IMG/VR virus record: IMGVR_UViG_3300021963_000067
Location: 30,778-94,777 of that record
Source of the DNA: a virus
Direction: 5' to 3' (one strand)
DNA: 64,000 bases
Made by a program: the position numbers and the translations under genes. Within the stretch, counting starts at the first letter, position 1, and every line of letters begins with the position of its first letter. This document shows positions 54,249-62,282 of the stretch, piece by piece. The notes below the pieces were generated by a model. The model was not told the origin of the DNA, ran no database searches, and worked only from the letters and a program-made list of their open reading frames with translations.

Positions 54249-54407
54249 ATGGTAAATGCAGTTGCTTCGCTATTATTAGCGGGCATGTTATCAAATGAGC
54301 CTCGGTGTATCAAATGGACCTGGACCGGCGATGTCTACAATCGCAAAGTGGTATGTGTAGAATGGACAAAGCCACAGCCCAAAGATAAGGATCCTAAGAA
54401 AACATGA
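54249..54407 (+). CDS. Small exported-type protein with paired cysteines
   Basis: 52 residues with a hydrophobic N-terminus (VNAVASLLLAGMLS) and EPRCIKWTWTGDVYNRKVVC followed by VEWTKP; the WTWxGDVYNRKVVCxxW block is one I recall from T4-like marine phages. The two Cys could form a periplasmic disulfide. Very strong AGGAGGGG ribosome site; ATGA overlap with the next gene. Confidence 0.72.
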   Translation: MVNAVASLLLAGMLSNEPRCIKWTWTGDVYNRKVVCVEWTKPQPKDKDPKKT

Positions 54408-54889
54408 TTGATCCTATTACACTTGGCATTGCTTTCACTGCCGCACAACAATCAGTGGGTTATATTAAAAAGGCCATCGCTCTAGGCAAAGACGTTAACA
54501 GCCTTTACGGACAATTTGCCAAGTTCTTTGAAAACAGCGATAAGATTCATAGTGCTAATGTGGCAGCACAAAACAGCAAAAAGATTCTCACTGATGGACA
54601 GATTAGAGCATTGTCAATACAGATTGCCATGCAGAGTAAAGCTCTACGTGATGCTGAAAAAGATCTAAAAGAAATGTTGATATATTCAGGCAACAAAGAT
54701 GTTTGGGATCAAATGATGGCCGAACGTGTACGCATGTACAAAGAACGGGCCAAGCTAGAAGCGGACATAAAAAATGCTAGGATTCAAGCACAGTCCGACA
54801 TGATAGATAGACTACTTATAGGTACAAGTTTCATGGCAATAGCTATTCCTACTGTGCTTTTCACTTTTGCTATGATAACAAGAAGTTAA
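54404..54889 (+). CDS. Coiled-coil protein with C-terminal membrane helix
   Basis: 161 residues. DPITLGIAFTAAQQSVGYIK at the start, a long coiled region with KALRDAEKDLKEMLIYSGNK and KLEADIKNARIQAQSDMIDR, and a terminal membrane helix (LIGTSFMAIAIPTVLFTFAM). Type-II or tail-anchored topology. The family is known to me from marine T4-like phages without an assigned role. It ends one base before the cyclase gene (tail to tail). Confidence 0.77.
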   Translation: MIDPITLGIAFTAAQQSVGYIKKAIALGKDVNSLYGQFAKFFENSDKIHSANVAAQNSKKILTDGQIRALSIQIAMQSKALRDAEKDLKEMLIYSGNKDVWDQMMAERVRMYKERAKLEADIKNARIQAQSDMIDRLLIGTSFMAIAIPTVLFTFAMITRS

Positions 54890-56944
54890 TTACTTTTCGT
54901 GAGCTACAAACTCACCGTTCCAGTTATCCGGTAATTTTTGTTCTTTCATAAACGCACAGCGTTCAATCCACATTTCGTAATACGTGTCCATTTGTCCGCC
55001 AAAGGTGCCTGTCATCTTAGCACAAATTGCCGCAGCCTCGTCAAACTTTTTCTGTTTGTACAAGTCGTGCATTACATCATGTGTTATCTTATCTCTAGTG
55101 TAATCTTCACCGCGAGTACGTAATGCTGTATAGATCAAATCTGCTACTGTCTTACCTTTTGGTTGTAAATTGTCCAATAGCAAGTAAAAGAAATCATCTT
55201 TAGTCCTGTTGTATGTTTCAGCGCCGATAATACATAACACACCGTATGCTTTACAACGTGCTTCTAAACGTGCGGCTGTTGAAACCATGTCGCCTAAAAT
55301 GTCATACCCGTGTCTTGCTGTACTACCCATTTCACCGATGTAGCCATCGCCGGTATTACAACCCCACCCCATTGCAGCTGGCGGTAAACCTTGTGCTTCT
55401 TTTTCTTTGGTAAAGGCAGCTACAGCATCTAACATCTTTAGACCCACTTCAACAATAGTGCGAGCATGATTAGGATCATCTAGTGGAGCACCGTGCATGT
55501 GCATACTTGCATCACCTACATACTTGATAACCATACCGTTGGCATCGATGATTGGAATAGTAATAGCATCCATATATCCGTTCATATACTGTGCCAATCC
55601 TTCTGGACCACCGTTGCCTGGCCTGTCAAAGTATTCGCCGATAGGAGTAAAGCCGCGTAAGTCTGAGAACATGACTGATACATCTTTCTTAACGCCTTTC
55701 TTGATTAAGTCTGGATTCTCCTGCAACAGTCTAACAACTTCGGGAGAGCAGTAGCCAGCAAACTGTTTCTTGATTGCCTGTTTCTGCAAGAACTCACTTA
55801 CAAACTTAACGCCATAAGCATGAAGCAGAACAAGAGTGAGGCCAACAGCAAGAGCAGTGATGTCAACGAGCCAAAGATTATTCGTATACAGATATTGAGA
55901 AACAGGATACAAAACACCAAGAGCGATAACGCCACTAGCAAGTCCAACATAAGTCCACCTCGTTAAGAAAAGTAAAGCTATGCCCAATGCTGCTAGGGCT
56001 ATGAGTTCAGCACCATCGGCCCAATCGGGTCTCTGGATAGTAATGCCGTTAACCATTGTGCCAATTACTGCGGCCTGCACGTCTTGTGGAAATACAGCGC
56101 CTTTGCTTGTAGGTAAAGGATTGGCAATGCCTGCTGCCGTTGGACCTACAATAACAATAGCGCCGTGAAAGTCTTTTGGCAGGTTCATTAGACTTGCTTG
56201 TTTATTCTCTTGACTCCAATCGATCCACACACGACCCAATGGATCTGTAGTAATAGGGCCAAACTTTGGAATACGCATTTTCTCAACACCGCCTTCGTTG
56301 AGTTTAACTTGGAAAGTAGAATCCCCAGCAGCCACACGTAGAGCTTCCATCGATATACTAGGATATAGTTTTCCGTCTACTGATACTACTAACGGCAATC
56401 TTCGATTAACACCGTCTACTTCAGGAAGTGTACTAACAATACCAATGCCTGCGGCAGCGTTTTCTAATGAAGGAATATTAGCAATTAATCCGGGATACTG
56501 TACGATTTGATCTAGATGTTCTGGCCCTAGTACCGCTGATCCAGGATTGCGAGGTTTATTTTTTGTTCGATCACTAGGAACTGATCCTAATACAACTGGA
56601 TATTGTTTTAGGGCATTTGCGAGAACAGCATCGCCACCAGTGCGATCAGACTCAGCCATGATAACATTGAGCACAACAAGGCCAGCGCCACGATCATAAA
56701 GATCTTTAATAATTTTTGCATACTCTGCCCTCGGTAAAGGCCATTGACCGTATTTGTCCAATGCTGCTTCATCTATGTTTACTGCATAGATGTTGTTAGC
56801 TGTAGGAGCTTTTTGTGTAATTAGTGTGTCAAAGTAGCGTAGTCTTACACTTTCTACAAAGACAGGATCAGCAATTCTTATACTTAAAATAAGTGCCAAT
56901 GTTAAAAGGGCAGTCCAAGGACTAGTTAGGATTTTTTTCAGCAT
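54890..56944 (-). CDS. CHASE2-domain class III adenylate/guanylate cyclase
   Basis: 684 residues. An N-terminal membrane helix leads into a periplasmic CHASE2 sensor (RYFDTLI, YAVNIDEAALDKYGQWPLPR, GSAVLGPEHLDQ), three membrane helices (about 315-390) and a cytoplasmic cyclase: VSVMFSDLRGFTPIGE (metal Asp), IKYVGDASMHMHG and GYDILGDMVSTAARLEA. It should turn an outside signal into cAMP or cGMP. The late octamer ends 4 bases before its ATG, and the gene directly follows the curli genes, suggesting a joint role. Confidence 0.95.
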   Translation of the reverse strand: MLKKILTSPWTALLTLALILSIRIADPVFVESVRLRYFDTLITQKAPTANNIYAVNIDEAALDKYGQWPLPRAEYAKIIKDLYDRGAGLVVLNVIMAESDRTGGDAVLANALKQYPVVLGSVPSDRTKNKPRNPGSAVLGPEHLDQIVQYPGLIANIPSLENAAAGIGIVSTLPEVDGVNRRLPLVVSVDGKLYPSISMEALRVAAGDSTFQVKLNEGGVEKMRIPKFGPITTDPLGRVWIDWSQENKQASLMNLPKDFHGAIVIVGPTAAGIANPLPTSKGAVFPQDVQAAVIGTMVNGITIQRPDWADGAELIALAALGIALLFLTRWTYVGLASGVIALGVLYPVSQYLYTNNLWLVDITALAVGLTLVLLHAYGVKFVSEFLQKQAIKKQFAGYCSPEVVRLLQENPDLIKKGVKKDVSVMFSDLRGFTPIGEYFDRPGNGGPEGLAQYMNGYMDAITIPIIDANGMVIKYVGDASMHMHGAPLDDPNHARTIVEVGLKMLDAVAAFTKEKEAQGLPPAAMGWGCNTGDGYIGEMGSTARHGYDILGDMVSTAARLEARCKAYGVLCIIGAETYNRTKDDFFYLLLDNLQPKGKTVADLIYTALRTRGEDYTRDKITHDVMHDLYKQKKFDEAAAICAKMTGTFGGQMDTYYEMWIERCAFMKEQKLPDNWNGEFVAHEK

Positions 56945-56948
56945 GAAA

Positions 56949-56956
56949 TATTTATG
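56949..56956 (-). promoter_or_regulatory. T4-type late promoter octamer (CATAAATA)
   Basis: Lies 4 bases before ATG 56944, so the cyclase can be transcribed separately from the curli genes as a leaderless mRNA. Confidence 0.65.
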
Positions 56957-56961
56957 CTGAT

Positions 56962-58356
56962 TTACTGTCCTTGATTTACTGTAATTTTAGCACATCCGCC
57001 TGCTGTAGTACAATTATGCGTAATTGAATAATAATTTTGAGTGCTGCCGCTTTGTGTTAGACTTAGATCAGTAGGTAGTCCGCTTAGATTAACTTTGGCC
57101 ATATGACCAGCACTACCTTGCTGCGTAATATCAACGTTCTTGTTGCCTCCGCTGAGTACAACTTCGGCATAATGACTGCCACTGTCTTTCTGTGTTATTA
57201 TCAAACTATTGTTGTTTCCACTAACATCGGCAAACACTGCTTTAGCACCGGCTGTGCTAGTTTGTTGTAGTGTTGCAGTATTAAAATTACCCACTACTTT
57301 TAAATCGACATAGTTTACTTCAGTGGTAGCATTACCATGTTGTGTAACGTTGATATCATTACTTAGACCATTACCGTAATAGTTTACATAATTGTTTCTA
57401 GTGCCTGTTTGTTGTACTGCAATTGTATTTTGATTGCCAATCTGTTCAATGAAAACTTTTGAGTCTGCGGTAGTTCTATTAATAAATGAAACTACTTGTG
57501 CGTGTTTTACGGCATCGGCATTAAATGGAGTTGCGCTACCCCCGCAACATAAAGGAGGAGGTCCAGTAGGAGTAGTAGAAGTAGTAGGTGCAGTTGATCC
57601 TGCGTTAGGTGCAATTGGACCAAACGACTGTCCGTTAAGCTCAGTTGTTCCTTGTATTTCATCTATAAACAACAAGGGGCTCAACGCAGTATCACCTAGA
57701 TTGAAAGTGGCAAATCCTAGCACGTATGTTCCAGTTTCAGAAACAGTAAACGTTGCCAATTGCCAACCTGTTGATCCATATGAACCTGTAGCATAGTTGC
57801 CTGTTCCTGGATTAGTGAATCCTAATAGCGCATATCGCTGTTGACTGTTGTTTAGTGTTGGTACAATACTGGCATTAGTAGAATGTGTTAGAGTCATCAT
57901 ACTACCATCGTTGTATGGTGTGTAGTCTGTTGACAAATAGTTCCATGCGAACGAATAAGTGGTGCCTGCTTGCAAAGTTATTGTTCTTTTGATCCAAGAT
58001 GCTGTTGTTGGGGTTGGATCGCCACTGCCGCCGTTTTGGCTTTGATAAGTCAAATAATTTCTAATGGCGGTGTTTTCTGATGACGTTAATCCTAGGCTAG
58101 TTGTAGCGGCGTCGAATTGTGTAGCACCCCCTGGATATAGTTGTCCCATGTAAGTTCCGTAAGGTTTGATCGTCCATGTTTTACCACCACCATAGGTAAT
58201 ATTTTGTATACCTGTGCTAATACTTACATCACCACTAGAAGATGTCCATCCTGATAAATTGCCTGTTTCAAATCCTGTTCCTTGTGCAGATAAATCTTGA
58301 CTAAGTGCAATACTGGTCGTAAAAGCGAAAAATAAAAACTGTAGTAGTCGTTTCAT
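56962..58356 (-). CDS. Exported curlin-repeat protein with lectin-like N-terminal domain
   Basis: 464 residues with a signal peptide (MKRLLQFLFFAFTTSIALSQ). Residues 28-240 form a beta-sandwich-like domain (GTGFETGNLSGWTSSSGDV, TYVLGFATFNLGDTALSPLL), as in PEP-CTERM/lectin-type proteins. A Pro/Thr linker with PPLCCGG follows. Residues 290-464 hold curlin-type units spaced 20-25 residues apart (VFIEQIGNQNTIAVQQTG, INVTQHGN, VDITQQGS, LSLTQSGS). Probably a nucleator or adhesin of the amyloid fibre. Confidence 0.85.
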   Translation of the reverse strand: MKRLLQFLFFAFTTSIALSQDLSAQGTGFETGNLSGWTSSSGDVSISTGIQNITYGGGKTWTIKPYGTYMGQLYPGGATQFDAATTSLGLTSSENTAIRNYLTYQSQNGGSGDPTPTTASWIKRTITLQAGTTYSFAWNYLSTDYTPYNDGSMMTLTHSTNASIVPTLNNSQQRYALLGFTNPGTGNYATGSYGSTGWQLATFTVSETGTYVLGFATFNLGDTALSPLLFIDEIQGTTELNGQSFGPIAPNAGSTAPTTSTTPTGPPPLCCGGSATPFNADAVKHAQVVSFINRTTADSKVFIEQIGNQNTIAVQQTGTRNNYVNYYGNGLSNDINVTQHGNATTEVNYVDLKVVGNFNTATLQQTSTAGAKAVFADVSGNNNSLIITQKDSGSHYAEVVLSGGNKNVDITQQGSAGHMAKVNLSGLPTDLSLTQSGSTQNYYSITHNCTTAGGCAKITVNQGQ

Positions 58357-59447
58357 GGTCTTCTTAACACCCCTGTCTTTTGCACGATGTTTACTACATT
58401 ACCACCCGGATCGCCACTACCTACTATGGTAAACGCATATTGATCGTTGTGGCTAATCGCAACAAATGTATTTGAATCGTAGCCTGTAGTTTTAACTTCC
58501 GCATAGTGATCTATGTTGCTACGATAGGCTGTACCTTTACCCTTACTTTGAATATCAGCATTATCATTTTTCTCCCAGGCTACGCAAACACTAGTACTCG
58601 AATTGCATCCTTTCTTACCATCGGAAAATGTATCAGGTAGTAATGTTGCTGCTGGTTGTTCTTTGGCTTTTTCAATTCTCTGTGCCATTTGGCGTTGCGC
58701 ATCAGCTTCCATTTCTTCCATTTCTTGATCACGTTTTGATTTACCCGCTTCTTTGATAGCGTTGACAATTTCAAGAGGTTTAACAATAATAAGATTATTG
58801 CCAATTTTACTCTCAACGGTATTAACAATAACTGGAGGAGTTGGTATTATCGAACTACTCATTACATAGGTTGCTTCGAATGCCTTATCTAGAATTACGG
58901 TACCTGCATCATTGCTGACAATAATCTTGCCTACCTTACAACGATTTTCTTCAAGCTCGTAGGTCTTTACATCTTTCTCATCTTTACAACTAGGAACTAG
59001 CATAACAAGACTTTGTCCCGCTTCATCTACAGTCATGGTGAAATCAGTACCACGTACAGCCACTGTGGCCGTAGGAGTTTTGATGTTTACCTGTTGCGGA
59101 TTATTTTTAGCAATTTGTCCGCTAGCATATCGGACAGTGCCCATCCCCACTTTGAGCGCAAGTTTGCCTGCATCTGACTTCTTAGGATCGAATACAAAAT
59201 CGTCAATAAGCAATCTGCTGTTTTCTGTAATCTTAACTTTAGTATCATCTTTAAAAGTTATATTACTTGAACATGCGCCGGTAACATAGGTATCCATGCT
59301 TTCAATATCGGCACCCTTGGCCCCGGACATTTTCTTTTTGTTGCGCTCAACTTCACAGGCAGTGCCTTTGGTTTCTGAGACCGTGCCAATGCCAGCCCAA
59401 GAAGGGCTGGCAACTGTTAGCAGTAGGGCTAACAATAAGACACGCAT
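58353..59447 (-). CDS. Exported FecR-domain protein
   Basis: 364 residues with a signal peptide (MRVLLLALLLTVASPSWA). FecR-type core: SNITFKDDTKVKITENSRLL, then KVGMGTVRYASGQIA and IKTPTATVAVRGTDFTMTVD, the most conserved FecR line. A charged Glu/Met/Gln helix (DQEMEEMEADAQRQMAQRIE) follows, then a C-terminal beta part resembling single curlin units. Could anchor or sense the fibre in the periplasm. Overlaps the 56962 gene by 4 bases. Confidence 0.85.
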   Translation of the reverse strand: MRVLLLALLLTVASPSWAGIGTVSETKGTACEVERNKKKMSGAKGADIESMDTYVTGACSSNITFKDDTKVKITENSRLLIDDFVFDPKKSDAGKLALKVGMGTVRYASGQIAKNNPQQVNIKTPTATVAVRGTDFTMTVDEAGQSLVMLVPSCKDEKDVKTYELEENRCKVGKIIVSNDAGTVILDKAFEATYVMSSSIIPTPPVIVNTVESKIGNNLIIVKPLEIVNAIKEAGKSKRDQEMEEMEADAQRQMAQRIEKAKEQPAATLLPDTFSDGKKGCNSSTSVCVAWEKNDNADIQSKGKGTAYRSNIDHYAEVKTTGYDSNTFVAISHNDQYAFTIVGSGDPGGNVVNIVQKTGVLRRP

Positions 59448-59449
59448 AA

Positions 59450-60265
59450 TTATCTCGCAATCGCTGTAGCAGGTGATACAATAGTTGAACTACTTGTACG
59501 AACTGTGATAGTGTTGTTGCTACCTTGTGTTTGGATATTAACTGTAGTATCGTTAGTACCCTGTTGCTGTGTAGTAATGCTGTTGTAATCGCCTGATGTA
59601 TTCATAGCAAGAACGTGGCCGTTAGCACCGGCTGCATCTGTTTGTTGGATATTGAATACGTTAGCATTACCTAAAACAGTATTGGTTACAGTTCCTCGGC
59701 TACTTAGCAAACTGCTAGTAACTTGGTTATTGTCGCCATCTAATGATGTAGTAGTATTGATATTGCTACCGACCAAATCTTGAATGATCATATTATTGTT
59801 TCCAATAATTTGTTCGGTGATAACATTAAGATTATTGGTTGCATTGTTAGCATTACCAACAGTCAATCTAGTTTGGTTATTGTTTCCTAACATATTAGTA
59901 GTATATTGGTTATTTGTACCTCTAATATTATATTGACTACTATTAGCATTACCAGTTTGAGTAATATTCACAGTGTTTGTACTACCAGTGATAGTACCGT
60001 AGTTTGTAGCACTGGGTGCATCCGGCGTAAGTGTGGTAATACCAGTGCCGGCAACTGCTGTTGCTACGGTAGTTGTAACGCCACCAACGTTGTTGGTTCC
60101 ACCAACCTGTTCGATAGTAATAGTATTGCTACTACCGACCTGCTCGATATAGACCTTATTAGGTCCAGTAGCGGCTTGTGCCCAAATTGTACTAGAGCCA
60201 ACAACCATTGCTACTGCGAGTAATTTTCTCGACAACTCGCCAACGCCTGTCTTTCTATATTTCAT
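59450..60265 (-). CDS. Curlin (CsgA/CsgB-like) amyloid subunit
   Basis: 271 residues. A signal region (LLAVAMVVGSSTIWAQA) and at least eight curlin units: VYIEQVGSSNTITIEQVG, VNITQTGNANSSQYNI, RGTNNQYTTNMLGNNNQ, FNIQQTDAAG, ITTQQQGTNDTTVNIQTQ, with the spaced Gln/Asn/Gly ladder typical of CsgA (SxxxxxQxGxxNxAxxxQ). Expected to be secreted through CsgG and to polymerise outside. Longer than E. coli CsgA (151), with a Thr/Ala insertion at about 65-90. Confidence 0.88.
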   Translation of the reverse strand: MKYRKTGVGELSRKLLAVAMVVGSSTIWAQAATGPNKVYIEQVGSSNTITIEQVGGTNNVGGVTTTVATAVAGTGITTLTPDAPSATNYGTITGSTNTVNITQTGNANSSQYNIRGTNNQYTTNMLGNNNQTRLTVGNANNATNNLNVITEQIIGNNNMIIQDLVGSNINTTTSLDGDNNQVTSSLLSSRGTVTNTVLGNANVFNIQQTDAAGANGHVLAMNTSGDYNSITTQQQGTNDTTVNIQTQGSNNTITVRTSSSTIVSPATAIAR

Positions 60266-60458
60266 TTTTCTTTAATGTCGGTTTATTATTCGCCGACAAG
60301 TTCCTTGGTCTTTGACCTGTAATTATACTGTTTCTCGTATCTACTCCTCTCTGTAGATGTATTTCATATAAATTTATTTAATTGCTACTGTCTATAAATT
60401 AAATGCCGCTGTTAAAATTTCAACATGTAAATTTTTCAACATGTAAAAATATCAACAC
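60266..60458 (-). other. Intergenic region between csgG and the curlin gene
   Basis: 193 bases without a gene. It holds the hairpin TGTCGG/CCGACA near 60277-60299, a TATAAT-like box (60322-60327) without a -35, an ATTAAATA octamer near 60373 and a direct repeat (60418-60447). Probably carries a separate promoter for the abundant curlin subunit. Confidence 0.5.
60418..60447. repeat. Direct repeat, two copies of a 14-base unit
   Basis: TTTCAACATGTAAA occurs at 60418-60431 and again at 60434-60447, about 16 bases apart, and contains the palindrome ACATGT. The spacing of about one and a half helical turns suits a cooperative regulator site, but no protein can be named. Confidence 0.55.
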
Positions 60459-61730
60459 TTATGGTTTAATTGGACTTAACTTGTCAACAAGAACAAATCC
60501 TTTCTTACCATCTCGAGTCTGTACTTTAACCCAATTATTATCAACTTCAATTATCTTTACTTCTGTACCCTTCAAAAATAACCATTGCTTTGTGCTATCT
60601 TCGGTGGCCTTAACTCTAACATAAAACGGCTCTTTAAAAAATTTCACATCGCCTATTTTATATTCTTCTGTTGGCTTTGCTGGGTTTTCTGCTGTTGGCG
60701 CTGCTGCTGGCGCTGGCGGAACAACTGCTGTAGTAGGCTTGACATCATTTTTAGGTTCCTCCTTCTTTACTTCTTGTTTGACTTCTGGTGCGGGCTCAGG
60801 AGCTTTGCTTGCTCTAGGGCTTTCTGTGTTGCTGGGCTGTAATGGTGCGGGTGCAACTTCTGGGGCTCTTTGGGCCGGGGCTTGTGATTGAACCAACTCA
60901 TTTCTTTCCTCCTTGAAACTCCAGTGTCCTTTGCGGGCGCCTTCATTAATGGTTTGAATTACCGCAGCCTGCACAGCTACATCGATGGCACGGTTGATAC
61001 TTTCATTGATACTTCCACCGACTTCACCTTCTAGTGCATTTGCTCCAGCACCGAACTGTGTACCGTCATCAACAAATCTCAATAATGTCATCTTGTCCAT
61101 GTAGCTTAGGACTGTTTTAGTTATTGTAACTGTGGTCAAGATTTCGCCTGTACTTACAGAAACTGTACGCAAGGTAATGGTTACAGTATCACTTTGATAT
61201 TGTGTGCTTGCACCGATGCCAAAAATTCTTATACCACTACCACCAGTTAGTGTATTGCTATCATAGCCAACAATACCGCCTTCCATGATAATACCAGCGA
61301 ACATCATTGGGGGCAACATTTTGGCATCGCGGCCTTGATACTGCTCACGCATCTGACGAATCATCTGACGTTCTTTAATTAGGTTTTCTAGGCCTACACG
61401 TTCTAGCACTGTGAACCAACGAGCTTCGCCTACATCTTGTAGGGCTTTGATCAAATAGTTTTCAGCACCCTGTGTAACTGCTGAACTTAGTGAAGCAATT
61501 AGGGGTTGGCTTTTTCGCTGTCCAGTTAAATCACGGAAACCGTAAACAGCAACAGGTAAAGGGCCGCCTTGCGGTGGACGTAGTTTATTCTGATCCTTTT
61601 TTAGGAACTTGCTGGCTTCGACTTTAGGCTCGTCAAATTGATTGCCTGTTATTTTTTCTCTTAGTGCTGAACTACTAGCACAGCCAGATAAGACCGCTAT
61701 TACTGCTAGGGATATTATTGTCTGTTTCAT
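60459..61730 (-). CDS. csgG: CsgG outer-membrane curli secretion channel with C-terminal SH3 extension
   Basis: 423 residues. Lipoprotein signal with lipobox LSGCASS. The CsgG core (about 50-275) has LPVAVYGFRDLTGQRK, ARWFTVLERVGLENLIKERQ, MMFAGIIMEGGIVGYDSNT, GIRIFGIGASTQYQSDTVTI and LRTVSVSTGEI, as in E. coli CsgG (277 residues). A Pro/Ala/Lys linker of about 80 residues and an SH3-like domain (WLFLKGTEVKIIEVDNNWVK) are added at the end. The core forms the nonameric secretion pore; the tail may bind peptidoglycan. Two bases after csgF. Confidence 0.95.
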   Translation of the reverse strand: MKQTIISLAVIAVLSGCASSSALREKITGNQFDEPKVEASKFLKKDQNKLRPPQGGPLPVAVYGFRDLTGQRKSQPLIASLSSAVTQGAENYLIKALQDVGEARWFTVLERVGLENLIKERQMIRQMREQYQGRDAKMLPPMMFAGIIMEGGIVGYDSNTLTGGSGIRIFGIGASTQYQSDTVTITLRTVSVSTGEILTTVTITKTVLSYMDKMTLLRFVDDGTQFGAGANALEGEVGGSINESINRAIDVAVQAAVIQTINEGARKGHWSFKEERNELVQSQAPAQRAPEVAPAPLQPSNTESPRASKAPEPAPEVKQEVKKEEPKNDVKPTTAVVPPAPAAAPTAENPAKPTEEYKIGDVKFFKEPFYVRVKATEDSTKQWLFLKGTEVKIIEVDNNWVKVQTRDGKKGFVLVDKLSPIKP

Positions 61731-61732
61731 AA

Positions 61733-62215
61733 TTATCCGCCAAATCCAAACGTACCACTTGGTACAATCATTTCTGTATACTGTCTCGGGTCAAGTACGT
61801 TTTCAATTCTAACAACAATATTAGTACCAACTACTTTCCAAGTTATATTATTTCCAGCAACTTCCATTTGGCCACAATTTCCAGCACTATTCACGGTGCA
61901 TACAGGAACACCGTTAACGCCAAATAAACTATCTGTAATCTGCTTGGCTAACTGTGAATAGATACGGCTTTCTAAGTTTGCTTGAAACTTAGCTTGAGGA
62001 GTGTTTAATGCATCGCTCTCTGCTTTTGCTTTTAAGGCGTCTGCCGCAGCCTTGTTTTTGTCTTTAGCTTGTGTTTCTAATTGATAAAGTGTTAAGACGT
62101 GTGAACTGTAGCCGATACCTGAAAAGGACGGACTACTAAAACTATGTTGTAATTCTGCACCACTGGCAGTCAACGCTATTGTTGCCAATAAGGTGGCTGT
62201 TATATACTTAACCAT
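61733..62215 (-). CDS. csgF: CsgF curli assembly protein
   Basis: 160 residues with a signal peptide (VKYITATLLATIALTASG). The mature start ELQHSFSSPSFSGIGYSSHV corresponds to the CsgF constriction peptide that inserts in the CsgG pore, followed by an ESRIYSQLAKQITDSLFG helix and a C-terminal beta domain. CsgF couples secretion to fibre nucleation at the cell surface. First gene of the curli operon, below a late octamer and the CCGGGAGCGAA leader element. Confidence 0.92.
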   Translation of the reverse strand: MVKYITATLLATIALTASGAELQHSFSSPSFSGIGYSSHVLTLYQLETQAKDKNKAAADALKAKAESDALNTPQAKFQANLESRIYSQLAKQITDSLFGVNGVPVCTVNSAGNCGQMEVAGNNITWKVVGTNIVVRIENVLDPRQYTEMIVPSGTFGFGG

Positions 62216-62245
62216 CGATTCGCTCCCGGTTATACATGTTATATG

Positions 62246-62253
62246 TATTTAGA
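62246..62253 (-). promoter_or_regulatory. T4-type late promoter octamer (TCTAAATA)
   Basis: Lies 30 bases before ATG 62215; the leader shares CATATAACAT and CCGGGAGCGAA with that of the 52871 gene on the other strand. Confidence 0.6.
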
Positions 62254-62282
62254 GAGAATTTGCTCTAGATTAAAACAACAGT

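Noticed and set aside
54890-62253. The curli block as a fragment of bacterial chromosome
   Set aside because: It carries phage-type late octamers and the shared leader element, and is flanked on both sides by phage-type genes without a visible junction.
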